From Syntrophomonadaceae bacterium (GTDB taxonomy: Bacteria > Bacillota > Syntrophomonadia > Syntrophomonadales > Syntrophomonadaceae): a stretch of 8,851 nucleotides of DNA. Position numbers and translations under genes: made by a program. This document shows positions 1 to 5,899 of this stretch, piece by piece. Under the pieces are notes generated by a model, which had not been told where the DNA came from, ran no database searches, and saw only the letters and a program-made list of their open reading frames with translations. Numbering within the stretch: the stretch's first letter is position 1; every line of letters starts with the position of its first letter. The DNA is taken from NCBI GenBank assembly GCA_028683995.1, contig JAQUGU010000062.1:1-8851 (forward strand), read 5' to 3'.

Positions 1-2
1 GA

Positions 3-54
3 GGGGGCAGACACAGGGTGCGAGGGCGTGGGGGTAGACCGGGGTGGGTTAGGG
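3..54 (+). other. G-rich tract with G-quadruplex potential
   Basis: The + strand carries seven runs of three or more G at 3-7, 16-18, 24-26, 30-34, 41-44, 46-48 and 52-54. The last six are separated by loops of 5, 3, 6, 1 and 3 bases, which satisfies the usual G3+N1-7 quadruplex pattern. Composition is sharply unlike the rest of the window. No coding frame is recognisable here. The first part, GGGGGCAGACAC, resembles the REP-like repeat at 931-943. The tract lies just past the terminator of the leftward gene. Quadruplex formation is an inference from pattern only. Confidence 0.5.
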
Positions 55-87
55 CAAAAAAAGAGTCATCCGCTACAATGACTCTTA
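55..87 (-). terminator. Intrinsic terminator of the GNAT-like gene
   Basis: A perfect 9-bp inverted repeat, AAGAGTCAT at 61-69 and ATGACTCTT at 78-86, encloses an 8-base loop. On the minus strand the hairpin is followed by a run of seven T (+ strand A run at 56-62). It lies about 15 bases past the stop codon of the leftward gene at 102-707. This is the textbook rho-independent form and the strongest terminator on the minus strand in the window. Confidence 0.9.
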
Positions 88-101
88 AATTCTATATTCT
101 T

Positions 102-707
102 TTAGGCAATGCGTTTTTGGGCATGTTGCTCTCTAATTTTCAGGGCTTGTTGCAGCAAGTTTTCTCTTTTTATAGCATATGACCTTACATAAAGTCCATT
201 GTTTCCAAGGAAACTGCCTTTATAAATAAACTTGGAGCGTTCCACCAGTCGTCTACCACCTTCGGAAACCGTAAAAGCACCTACTGCTTTAATATTAGCC
301 ATTATCCGTTTTTGCCCCAGGATAAATTGCCGGGCAAAGTCGCGTATCAGCTTTCGGGTGTAGGTTTTATGTTGCTTATCCGATAAGTCCACAATTACTG
401 AATAAATATACAGGTAGACATCAGGCGCCTCAAACGATAGCAGATAGGGTATGGCATCATCCTCAAGAATTTGACCCCTAAGAACCTTTTTCCATATTTC
501 ATATGGCAGTGGAAGTATTCCATAATATCCTTTTAATTTATTGTCCACTTTACATAATCGAAACATCTTCGGGTCCTTTTCAATTAAATTCTTCAGGGTA
601 TTGGTTTTAGACTGCCAGCAGGTATCGAAATACTTCTTTTCAATACTTAACATAGCCGGGATATCTTGAACCGCTGCACACCCCACTGTACATGCTGGTT
701 CATCCAT
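102..707 (-). CDS. GNAT-like acetyltransferase family protein
   Basis: This 201-residue protein probably has the GNAT acetyltransferase fold; the substrate is unknown. The order of elements fits: an N-terminal helix after VQDIPAM (residues 14-20), a beta pair around FRLCKVDNKLKGYYGIL (about 49-65), a strand YLYIYSVIVDL (about 98-108), a long helix, then a C-terminal part with AFTVSEGGRRLVERSKFIYKG, as in the usual GNAT end. The classic acetyl-CoA loop Q/RxxGxG/A after the SVIV strand is not clear (DKQHKTYTRKL stands there), so it may be a divergent or non-catalytic member. The ATG start is supported by the strong site AGGAAGGTGA at 712-721, four bases upstream. It forms a single-gene unit with its own promoter (769-795) and terminator (55-87). 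The fold assignment is moderate; the activity is inferred. Confidence 0.55.
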   Translation of the reverse strand: MDEPACTVGCAAVQDIPAMLSIEKKYFDTCWQSKTNTLKNLIEKDPKMFRLCKVDNKLKGYYGILPLPYEIWKKVLRGQILEDDAIPYLLSFEAPDVYLYIYSVIVDLSDKQHKTYTRKLIRDFARQFILGQKRIMANIKAVGAFTVSEGGRRLVERSKFIYKGSFLGNNGLYVRSYAIKRENLLQQALKIREQHAQKRIA

Positions 708-733
708 GGTTTCACCTTCCTAATCATATTTTA

Positions 734-760
734 AGCCCCGGGTTGAAAGCTCCCGGGGCT
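734..760 (-). other. GC-rich hairpin at the 5' end of the GNAT-like gene mRNA
   Basis: AGCCCCGGG (734-742) and CCCGGGGCT (752-760) form a perfect 9-bp stem with a 9-base loop. From the predicted promoter, transcription would begin within a few bases of this hairpin, so the mRNA would start with it, followed by TTAAAATATGATTA and the ribosome binding site. It could stabilise the 5' end of the mRNA or act in regulation. The tail on either strand is not a good T run, so I do not call it a terminator with confidence, although it could weakly stop transcription coming from the chemoreceptor genes. Confidence 0.5.
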
Positions 761-768
761 CTTATATA

Positions 769-795
769 ATTATAGCTCTTTCAGTTGTGTTGTTC
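769..795 (-). promoter_or_regulatory. Candidate sigma-A promoter for the GNAT-like gene
   Basis: On the minus strand a consensus -10 box TATAAT (+ strand 769-774) is preceded at 16 bases by TGAACA, a 4/6 match to the -35 consensus. The transcription start would fall near 762, directly before the hairpin at 734-760. The -35 match is weak, so the call rests mostly on the perfect -10 box. Confidence 0.45.
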
Positions 796-926
796 ATGGT
801 GCAGGGGTTACAGCAAAGCGAAGGGAAACCAAGTATTGCAGAGCAACCGAATTGTTAGAAGATGTATACAATATGAGACTGATGTCTATTGAGAGAGACA
901 GTCTCTATACCCGATTGGCAAAATAA
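786..926 (+). pseudogene. Decayed coding-like relic, possibly from a mobile element
   Basis: No intact gene is present, but two + strand frames look like pieces of one coding sequence. One reads GLQQSEGKPSIAEQPN and stops at 853-855. The frame shifted by one base reads TELLEDVYNMRLMSIERDSL and a few residues more before TAA at 924-926. A single-base indel near 846 would join them. The second stretch gave me a faint impression of the N-terminus of a group II intron reverse transcriptase, but I cannot confirm this, and no catalytic motif is present. A 7-bp inverted repeat (GAGACTG 875-881, CAGTCTC 899-905) lies inside, so a structured RNA fragment is the alternative. It abuts the REP-like palindrome at 922-952. 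Confidence 0.25.
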
Positions 927-952
927 GTTCGGGGACAGGCACCGGACTTATT
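922..952. repeat. REP-like palindrome with GGGGACAGGCACC core
   Basis: AATAAGTTCGG (922-932) pairs with CCGGACTTATT (942-952) as an 11-bp stem with one G-U pair in the + strand RNA, around the loop GGACAGGCA. The core GGGGACAGGCACC is a short motif I recall as scattered through many clostridial genomes near gene ends, often discussed with REP-associated Y1 transposases. The right arm overlaps the stop codon of the chemoreceptor gene (TAA, 951-953). Read leftward, the hairpin is followed by TTG after ACTTATT, so it may also serve as a weak terminator for the chemoreceptor operon. Copy number in the genome is unknown. Confidence 0.55.
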
Positions 953-2246
953 AGTTGGGTAGCTTTATTATGCTTGATTGTTTTTCTAGCTTTTCAGCCA
1001 GCAGGGACATTTCTTTCACCCATTGCATCATATTAGCAATATTTCTGAACTGTTCTTCGGTTGAAGCCAGTATTTCCTGGGTAGCTGCAGCTGTTTCCTG
1101 GCTTACTGCCGCAATATTTCCCATTTCGCTATTAATGCTATTAGTGCTGCGAGTAATTTCCTGGCTGGCAGTTGCTATATTGTGGATTTGCTGATTAACT
1201 GGAATTATATACTCCTTCAATCGCAGTAATAAATTTTCATTATTTAAGACTACATCGGCCTGGCTCTCCAGGACTTCCCGGGCTGATGCCACATCCTCTA
1301 CCACCTGGATAGTACTATTCTGTATATCCCCTATTAGTCCATAAATGCTCTGGGCCGTGGTGGAGGTTTCCTCCGCCAGTTTTCGTACTTCTTCCGCTAC
1401 TACTGCAAAACCCCGTCCCCGTTCACCAGCACGCGCGGCTTCAATAGCTGCATTTAGGGCCAGCAGATTAGTCTGACCAGCAATATCGGTTATGACATTA
1501 ACAATCTGTCCTATCATAGCCGATTTCTCCTCTAACTCCCCTATGGATTCGCTTACCCGAGTAATAGAGGTCATGCTTTCAGAAACCTTTTGCCTTTGAA
1601 AACCCGCATTATTGAACCCATCGGCTACTATGCCCTCGGTTTCCCCAGCATGAGCAGCAACCACAGAGAAATTCTGTGCAACTTGCTGAGCCAAATCCGC
1701 CATCAAAGCGGTGGATCTGGATGTTACCTGCATATTTACTGCCTGCTCATTTGCTCCCCGAGCAATCTGGTCGATAAGACCGTTCATAGTATTTATACTT
1801 TGCGAAGTATTGTCTACTATTCTGACTGCTTCTTCCGATGAATGGTTAATCTGAAAGCCGGCTTCTTTAATCCGGCTACCAATAAATCTAAGCTCTACTA
1901 CCATATGGTTAAAAACATCACGCATCAATGCCAATTGCCCCATGGGCTGATTTAACGGTACCTCGGCCGTTAAGTCTCCTTTGGCGATCAGATTCGACTG
2001 TTCTACCAGTAACCAGGTAGGATATATAAATTTCCTGGCGTTATTATTGGTCGATATCAATGCTACTACCGCACCGGCCAACGATGCGGAAAAAAAGGAT
2101 ATCATCAGGCCCCGTAAATTAAAACAATTCGCCAGATATGCCAGTAATAAACCCATGATAATACCAGCAGTAATGGAGGAGAAGAGCATGGTTTTTAAAG
2201 TATAGTTATGGGCTATTTGTTTAATTTCATTATTATCGCTGTTCAT
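951..2246 (-). CDS. Methyl-accepting chemotaxis protein without an extracellular sensor domain
   Basis: Chemoreceptor signalling protein that would control the CheA/CheW kinase complex at the inner face of the membrane. Counted from the chosen start (431 residues), two membrane helices lie at about 21-40 and 45-65 with only a short loop between them. A HAMP-like linker follows, and then a long coiled-coil domain. The conserved hairpin tip lies at about 253-292 and includes DIAGQTNLLALNAAIEAAR and GRGFAVVAEEVRKLAEE. With no periplasmic domain, it probably senses a membrane or cytoplasmic state. I chose the ATG at 2244-2246, not the upstream one at 2268-2270. The inner ATG has a G-run binding site at 2254-2259 seven bases away, the outer has none, and only the inner start aligns with the paralogue's N-terminus (MNSDNNEIKQIAHNY against MDSQEQIKRISRSYS). 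It is the second gene of a two-gene operon. Confidence 0.93.
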   Translation of the reverse strand: MNSDNNEIKQIAHNYTLKTMLFSSITAGIIMGLLLAYLANCFNLRGLMISFFSASLAGAVVALISTNNNARKFIYPTWLLVEQSNLIAKGDLTAEVPLNQPMGQLALMRDVFNHMVVELRFIGSRIKEAGFQINHSSEEAVRIVDNTSQSINTMNGLIDQIARGANEQAVNMQVTSRSTALMADLAQQVAQNFSVVAAHAGETEGIVADGFNNAGFQRQKVSESMTSITRVSESIGELEEKSAMIGQIVNVITDIAGQTNLLALNAAIEAARAGERGRGFAVVAEEVRKLAEETSTTAQSIYGLIGDIQNSTIQVVEDVASAREVLESQADVVLNNENLLLRLKEYIIPVNQQIHNIATASQEITRSTNSINSEMGNIAAVSQETAAATQEILASTEEQFRNIANMMQWVKEMSLLAEKLEKQSSIIKLPN

Positions 2247-2253
2247 TCCCATA

Positions 2254-2259
2254 CCCCCC
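2254..2259 (-). promoter_or_regulatory. Ribosome binding site that decides the start of the second chemoreceptor
   Basis: GGGGGG on the minus strand lies seven bases before the ATG at 2244-2246. The in-frame ATG at 2268-2270 is preceded by TTAAGCCAAATTAGTC, which has no Shine-Dalgarno match. With the inner start, the two chemoreceptor genes are separated by 16 bases rather than overlapping. Confidence 0.6.
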
Positions 2260-2262
2260 ACA

Positions 2263-3561
2263 CTATTCATGACTAATTTGGCTTAAATTAAATTTCCCCA
2301 CTGCATTCTTAAGATCTGCAAGCATAGCATCAAACCGCATTAATTCATTAAGCAAAGACTCCATGTAGGTAGCTTGTTGCTCAGCTATTATGGATATCTC
2401 CTGTGTCCGAGCACTGCTTTCCTGGGCTATGCTGTCCGTCCCTTGAGCCGCCGTGGTTACCTCATCTACGGCCCGGCTAATATCCTGGCAACTGCCAGTA
2501 ACACTATCCATGTCTCGGGTTATGTGGCTGAAGTTGTTGGCTACTATAGTAATATATTGCTGGCTTTCCTCCATGGCTTTCTCTTGATCGGAAACAGCCT
2601 GCTTGGCCGCACTGGTTTCTTTAATTACCTGTGCTATGCTGATCTGTATATTACCTGCTAATCCGCCTATCTCATAGGCCGCTTTCCCGGAGGCCTCAGC
2701 CAGTTTCCTAACCTCCTGGGCCACTACCTGAAAGCCCTTACCACTATCTCCACTGCGCGCAGCTTCAATCGATGCATTTAGGGCCAGCAGGTTAGTCTGA
2801 GCAGCAATATCGGCAATAACATCCATTATGGTTTTTATTGCACTGCTCTTTATTTGCAGTTCATTTATAGCAACACTCATTTTTTCAATGACTTGCCGGT
2901 TTTCCAGCATGCGTATTTTCTGTTGTTCTATGGCCTGCAGTTCTTCTGCAGCCATAGCTCCTATGGACTGCAGACCTAAAGCGGTTTCATTGCTGCTATT
3001 GGCCATATTTTCCACCAGTTGGGCTATATTTCCGACTTCCATAACAATCCTCTGTACTACTTCAGCCTGATCACTGCACCCGGCAGCTATTTGCATCATG
3101 GCAGATGCAACTTCCTGAGCCTGTGTATTACCGTTATTAACCTGCTCGATCATTTCGTTTTTAACCTTGTCCGTTTCAACAATCCTTTTCTGAGTAGTAA
3201 ACATGAGACTAATGATACCGTCCCCCATCTTATCAAAGGCCATTCGTATGGTATCCATCACCCCATAATTAAGACCCTTTAGTTTGGCCTCCAGATTTCC
3301 CTGTTCAATTCCGTTCACGTAGTCTATCATCGAGGCGATAGGAATAAAAAATCTCTTTTTATTGATTAAAGTGGCCAGGAAACCGACCAGCAGTCCACCA
3401 AATGCCCCTCCCAGGTATTGAATTATCCAGACTCGCACATCAGTTAATCCCAATAACCATGAATTTAGTAAACCGAAAGGTGCGGCAAGAAAGGCACACC
3501 AAAAAACCGTTGAGATAGAGTAGGATCTGGAAATTCGTTTTATCTGCTCTTGACTATCCAT
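2263..3561 (-). CDS. Methyl-accepting chemotaxis protein, tandem paralogue
   Basis: A 432-residue chemoreceptor with the same plan as the next gene downstream: two membrane helices at about 18-38 and 44-66 joined by a very short loop, a HAMP-like segment, and a methyl-accepting coiled coil. The signalling tip at about 249-290 includes DIAAQTNLLALNASIEAAR and GKGFQVVAQEVRKLAEA, which would contact CheA and CheW. Length, topology and tip position nearly match the neighbour, so the pair probably arose by tandem duplication. The sequences have diverged well outside the tip, suggesting different inputs. The ATG at 3559-3561 has the binding site AGAGGTGG at 3571-3578, nine bases upstream. No C-terminal CheR-docking pentapeptide of the NWETF type is present. 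It is the first gene of the operon. Confidence 0.93.
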   Translation of the reverse strand: MDSQEQIKRISRSYSISTVFWCAFLAAPFGLLNSWLLGLTDVRVWIIQYLGGAFGGLLVGFLATLINKKRFFIPIASMIDYVNGIEQGNLEAKLKGLNYGVMDTIRMAFDKMGDGIISLMFTTQKRIVETDKVKNEMIEQVNNGNTQAQEVASAMMQIAAGCSDQAEVVQRIVMEVGNIAQLVENMANSSNETALGLQSIGAMAAEELQAIEQQKIRMLENRQVIEKMSVAINELQIKSSAIKTIMDVIADIAAQTNLLALNASIEAARSGDSGKGFQVVAQEVRKLAEASGKAAYEIGGLAGNIQISIAQVIKETSAAKQAVSDQEKAMEESQQYITIVANNFSHITRDMDSVTGSCQDISRAVDEVTTAAQGTDSIAQESSARTQEISIIAEQQATYMESLLNELMRFDAMLADLKNAVGKFNLSQISHE

Positions 3562-3606
3562 ATAACAGTTCCACCTCTCGCACCTATAAATGGCAAACCT
3601 TACTAT

Positions 3607-3636
3607 ATAATAAACATATTACCACAATTGAGTAAA
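3607..3636 (-). promoter_or_regulatory. Candidate sigma-A promoter for the chemoreceptor pair
   Basis: On the minus strand TTTACT (+ strand 3631-3636, 4/6 to TTGACA) lies 18 bases before TATTAT (3607-3612, 5/6 to TATAAT). The start would be near 3600, giving a leader of about 40 bases. The region is AT-rich, so chance matches are easy. Confidence 0.35.
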
Positions 3637-3734
3637 AAACTTAACTAAAAGAACTCCTAACAAAACTCTTTCATAGCAAGGATATGAATTTAGGCAGTAT
3701 TTATCACCTGATTCTGACAGGATATAGTTAAGCT

Positions 3735-3761
3735 ATACCGGCGTGCAAGTTATACTATTAT
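3735..3761 (-). promoter_or_regulatory. Possible sigma-28 (flagellar) type promoter upstream of the chemoreceptors
   Basis: The minus strand reads GCCGGTAT (+ strand 3735-3742), a 7/8 match to the flagellar sigma -10 element GCCGATAT. The -35 position 15 bases upstream holds ATAA (3758-3761) instead of TAAA, a poor match. Chemoreceptor genes are often in the flagellar sigma regulon, which makes the site worth recording. The leader would be about 165 bases. Confidence 0.22.
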
Positions 3762-3789
3762 GATAGATGAGTCATAATGAGGCTCTATA

Positions 3790-4647
3790 CTATTGTTCTG
3801 TGCAATATACAAAACCTACTGTTCCCAGTCCGGTATGTAAACCTATCACCGGGCCGATGGAAAGAATGCTAACTGGTACAGAATAGCGTTCTATCAGTGA
3901 TTGTCTGAGCTGATGAGCTTTTTCCGGAGCATTAATATGGTGCACAATAATTTCTTTTAAACCGTATTCTTGATGATCCGCTTCAATTATCTCCAGCATG
4001 CGTTTGATGGCCCTGGAGGTGCCGCGGGCTTTTTCCAGTAGATGAGTCATACCCTTTTTCATATCTACGGTTAAAATAGGGCGGATATTTAATAGTGACC
4101 CCAGTAAAGCAGAAGCAGTACCAATACGCCCGCCTTTTCTTAGATACTCAAGAGTTTCAGGGACAAAGTAGAATCGCACCCGAGCACGTGTGTGCTGTGC
4201 AGCCTCCAGGACGGTTTTGAAATTCTCTCCCGCCTGGGCCAAACGGGCCGCCGCCAGGACCTGTAAACCCATGGCCATGCAGTTGGTGTAAGAATCCATG
4301 ATTTCTATCCGGGCTTCCGGAAATTCATGTAAAATCATTTCTTTGGCTTTCAAGGCGGTAGCCCAGGTACCACTCATAGTAGATGAGATAAAGATACCCA
4401 GAATCTCATCTCCTCGAGCTACTATCTGGCGGAAGGTTTCGTAAATTTCTCCCAGCGAAGGTTGGGAAGAGGTGGGAATACATCCGGTGCTTTCGATTTT
4501 GTTATAAAAATAATCATAATCGACATCCGTTTCCTTAAACGATTCATCCTTAAAATGAACACTGAGAGGAATTATGCTGATATCCAGTTCCTTTTGCGTC
4601 TCTAAATCAATATATGATGTACTATCGCTTAATATTTTTATTGCCAT
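3790..4647 (-). CDS. DegV family fatty-acid-binding protein
   Basis: A 285-residue cytoplasmic protein of the DegV family (typical length about 280). Members bind a fatty acid in a buried pocket, and those called FakB present it to the kinase FakA for phosphorylation. Family landmarks appear in order: SDSTS at 7-11, PTSSQPS at 58-64, the SSTMSGT segment at 88-94, DSYTNCMAMG at 118-127, LEYLRKGGRIG at 166-176, LLNIRPIL near 185-192, and GPVIGLHTGLG at 265-275. The last usually reads HTGPG, so Leu replaces Pro. The ATG start has the strong binding site GGGAGGG (4656-4662), eight bases upstream. No fatty acid kinase gene is in the window, so its exact partner is unknown. It is transcribed alone and divergently from the metal exporter. 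I see no good terminator after it. Confidence 0.9.
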   Translation of the reverse strand: MAIKILSDSTSYIDLETQKELDISIIPLSVHFKDESFKETDVDYDYFYNKIESTGCIPTSSQPSLGEIYETFRQIVARGDEILGIFISSTMSGTWATALKAKEMILHEFPEARIEIMDSYTNCMAMGLQVLAAARLAQAGENFKTVLEAAQHTRARVRFYFVPETLEYLRKGGRIGTASALLGSLLNIRPILTVDMKKGMTHLLEKARGTSRAIKRMLEIIEADHQEYGLKEIIVHHINAPEKAHQLRQSLIERYSVPVSILSIGPVIGLHTGLGTVGFVYCTEQ

Positions 4648-4760
4648 TTAATATACCCTCCCAATTTTACTGAATTAGTATTCTATATATTTTAAGAAAG
4701 TCCTTTTTAAATTAAAGTATAAGGGCTATATTGTGGGAAAAAACTGATCCAATTTGCTTC

Positions 4761-4790
4761 TTGCTATATATGTATACTTTTTGATATAAT
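4761..4790 (+). promoter_or_regulatory. Sigma-A promoter of the riboswitch-controlled metal exporter operon
   Basis: TTGCTA (4761-4766, 4/6 to the -35 consensus) is followed after 18 bases by a perfect TATAAT (4785-4790). The start would be near 4796-4798, placing the whole predicted aptamer and terminator inside the 5' leader. This fit of promoter to leader strengthens both calls. Confidence 0.7.
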
Positions 4791-4806
4791 AAACGGCAAT
4801 AAACAA

Positions 4807-4867
4807 ATAATTAGGTCAGGCTTTTTGCCGGGCCCTGGTGGGCAGCGGAGTACCGTGGGACTATTAT
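4807..4867 (+). ncRNA. NiCo (czcD-type) riboswitch aptamer, compact form
   Basis: The leader of the cation exporter folds as a small four-way junction. P1 is ATAATTAG (4807-4814) with CTATTAT (4861-4867), leaving one bulged U. P2 is GGC (4819-4821) with GCC (4827-4829). P3 is GCCC (4832-4835) with GGGC (4840-4843). P4 is CGG (4846-4848) with CCG (4853-4855). Junction strings CAGGC, GCCGGGC and TGGGAC match in content and order the Clostridium scindens NiCo riboswitch as I remember it. The identification is from memory and not a covariance search. P2-P4 are much shorter than in that example. Position before a CDF gene, with P1 sharing bases with a terminator, matches the known class. Expected action: cobalt or nickel binding stabilises P1 and turns the genes on. 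Confidence 0.68.
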
Positions 4868-4896
4868 GCAAAGTAACAGTCTAACGGTATTTTTTT
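4851..4896 (+). terminator. Riboswitch expression platform: intrinsic terminator in the exporter leader
   Basis: TACCGT (4851-4856) pairs with ACGGTA (4884-4889), and GACT (4859-4862) pairs with AGTC (4878-4881) inside, separated by a small G.A/G.U step. A run of seven T follows (4890-4896). The 5' arm contains the last bases of aptamer P4 and the start of the P1 3' strand, so aptamer and terminator exclude each other. It stands before the coding region, so it acts as an attenuator and not as an end-of-operon signal. Confidence 0.82.
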
Positions 4897-4917
4897 AACC
4901 CACAAAAATGATTATAT

Positions 4918-4923
4918 AGGGAG
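4918..4923 (+). promoter_or_regulatory. Ribosome binding site that decides a TTG start for the exporter
   Basis: AGGGAG lies eight bases before TTG at 4932-4934. The in-frame GTG at 4923-4925 overlaps this site and therefore could not use it. The next gene has a similar arrangement (AGGGGTG, 5 bases, TTG), which supports the choice. Confidence 0.65.
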
Positions 4924-4931
4924 TGTTAATT

Positions 4932-5885
4932 TTGGATCGGTTGACTACTTCTTTTTCTAACTTCATGATTAGTAAAACGCTTAAAGGGGTACCCACGGAA
5001 GATTCTATTAATAACCCCGACCACAGGAAACAGGTGGCTTACCTGGAGGCCTGGTTCAGCATATTGGGTAATTTTGTATTGGCGATTATTAAAGGGGTTC
5101 TGGGGGTCATGGTCAATAGTATCTCACTGATTGCAGATGCTGTCCATACTGCTTCCGATGTTGTAACATCAATCGTGGTAATTGCCGGATTTAAACTGGC
5201 AGCCATCCCTCCCGATGAAGAACATCCCTATGGTCATGGTCGTATTGAGTTTATTGCTACCCTGATTATTTCGATACTTCTGGCGGCTGTGGGGGTTAAG
5301 TTTGGGATAGACTCCTATAAACGATTAATTAGTAACACTCCAGTAGCCGGAAATTATTTTGTAGTTGTGATAATGCTGCTAGCTGGTCTATTTAAAGAAC
5401 TGATGTCTCGTTTCTCTATTGATCTGGGACAGAGAATTTCCTCATCCACCCTGATAGCTGATGCTTGGCATCATCGTACTGATGCTATCGCTTCGGTATT
5501 GGTGGCAGTAGCCATTCTGGCTTCCCAGTTCGGATATTACCGGGTAGACGCCATATTAGGCTTCTGTGTATCGGGGCTTATTATCTGGACTGCCATAGAA
5601 ATTTTCAGGGAGTCCTGTTCGAAGCTAATTGGTGAGAATGATCCGTATCAGGTAGATGAGATTAGCCGTTTAGCTCTTTCCATACCGGGTGTTATGGCTA
5701 CCCATGACATTAGTGTTCATGACTATGGCGCCAACAAAATGGTGATAATTCACATTGAGGTGGATAAGAACCTTTCTCTGCTGCGGGCACATGATATTGC
5801 CGACCAGGTGGAGCATAATATTAATGAAAAGCTGTTTACTTTATCTACAACCGTACACGTTGACAGTTGTGAGAGAGATTCTTAA
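4932..5885 (+). CDS. Cation diffusion facilitator (CDF) family metal exporter
   Basis: Six-helix membrane antiporter that exports divalent metals in exchange for protons. Counted from the TTG start (317 residues), the transport site is the HxxxD pair H72/D76 (in ADAVHTASD) on helix 2 and H180/D184 (in ADAWHHRTD) on helix 5, the His/Asp set typical of zinc-type CDF proteins. HPYGHGR at 98-104 is the conserved loop after helix 2. The cytoplasmic C-terminal domain begins near 230 and keeps histidines H258, H274 and H309 where metal-binding residues occur in YiiP-like proteins. There is no His-rich loop. The NiCo-like riboswitch in its leader argues that nickel or cobalt is a physiological cue, although the site itself would also suit zinc. 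A DUF188 gene follows after 14 bases in the same transcript. Confidence 0.93.
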   Translation: MDRLTTSFSNFMISKTLKGVPTEDSINNPDHRKQVAYLEAWFSILGNFVLAIIKGVLGVMVNSISLIADAVHTASDVVTSIVVIAGFKLAAIPPDEEHPYGHGRIEFIATLIISILLAAVGVKFGIDSYKRLISNTPVAGNYFVVVIMLLAGLFKELMSRFSIDLGQRISSSTLIADAWHHRTDAIASVLVAVAILASQFGYYRVDAILGFCVSGLIIWTAIEIFRESCSKLIGENDPYQVDEISRLALSIPGVMATHDISVHDYGANKMVIIHIEVDKNLSLLRAHDIADQVEHNINEKLFTLSTTVHVDSCERDS

Positions 5886-5899
5886 TTAGGGGTGTTATA

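Noticed and set aside
46..54. GGGTTAGGG telomere-like unit
   Set aside because: Only one unit is present, within a general G-rich stretch; chance likeness.
734..760. GC hairpin as the main terminator of the chemoreceptor operon
   Set aside because: The following bases on the minus strand are TTAAAATATG, a poor T run, and the hairpin sits at the predicted start of the next transcript; the palindrome at 922-952 is nearer the operon end.
955..3282. Short open frames on the + strand opposite the two chemoreceptors
   Set aside because: They are shadows of the long chemoreceptor genes and lack ribosome sites and recognisable domains.
3757..3778. AT-rich hairpin ATTATGA/TCATAAT as terminator of the DegV gene
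   Set aside because: The 7-bp stem is all weak except one pair, and no T run follows on the minus strand.
4807..4867. yybP-ykoY manganese riboswitch in the exporter leader
   Set aside because: The GGGGAGUA and internal-loop motifs of that class are not present in the right order, and the four-way junction strings fit NiCo better.
4923..4925. GTG as the start of the CDF exporter
   Set aside because: It overlaps the only good ribosome site; TTG at 4932 has proper spacing and mirrors the start of the next gene.
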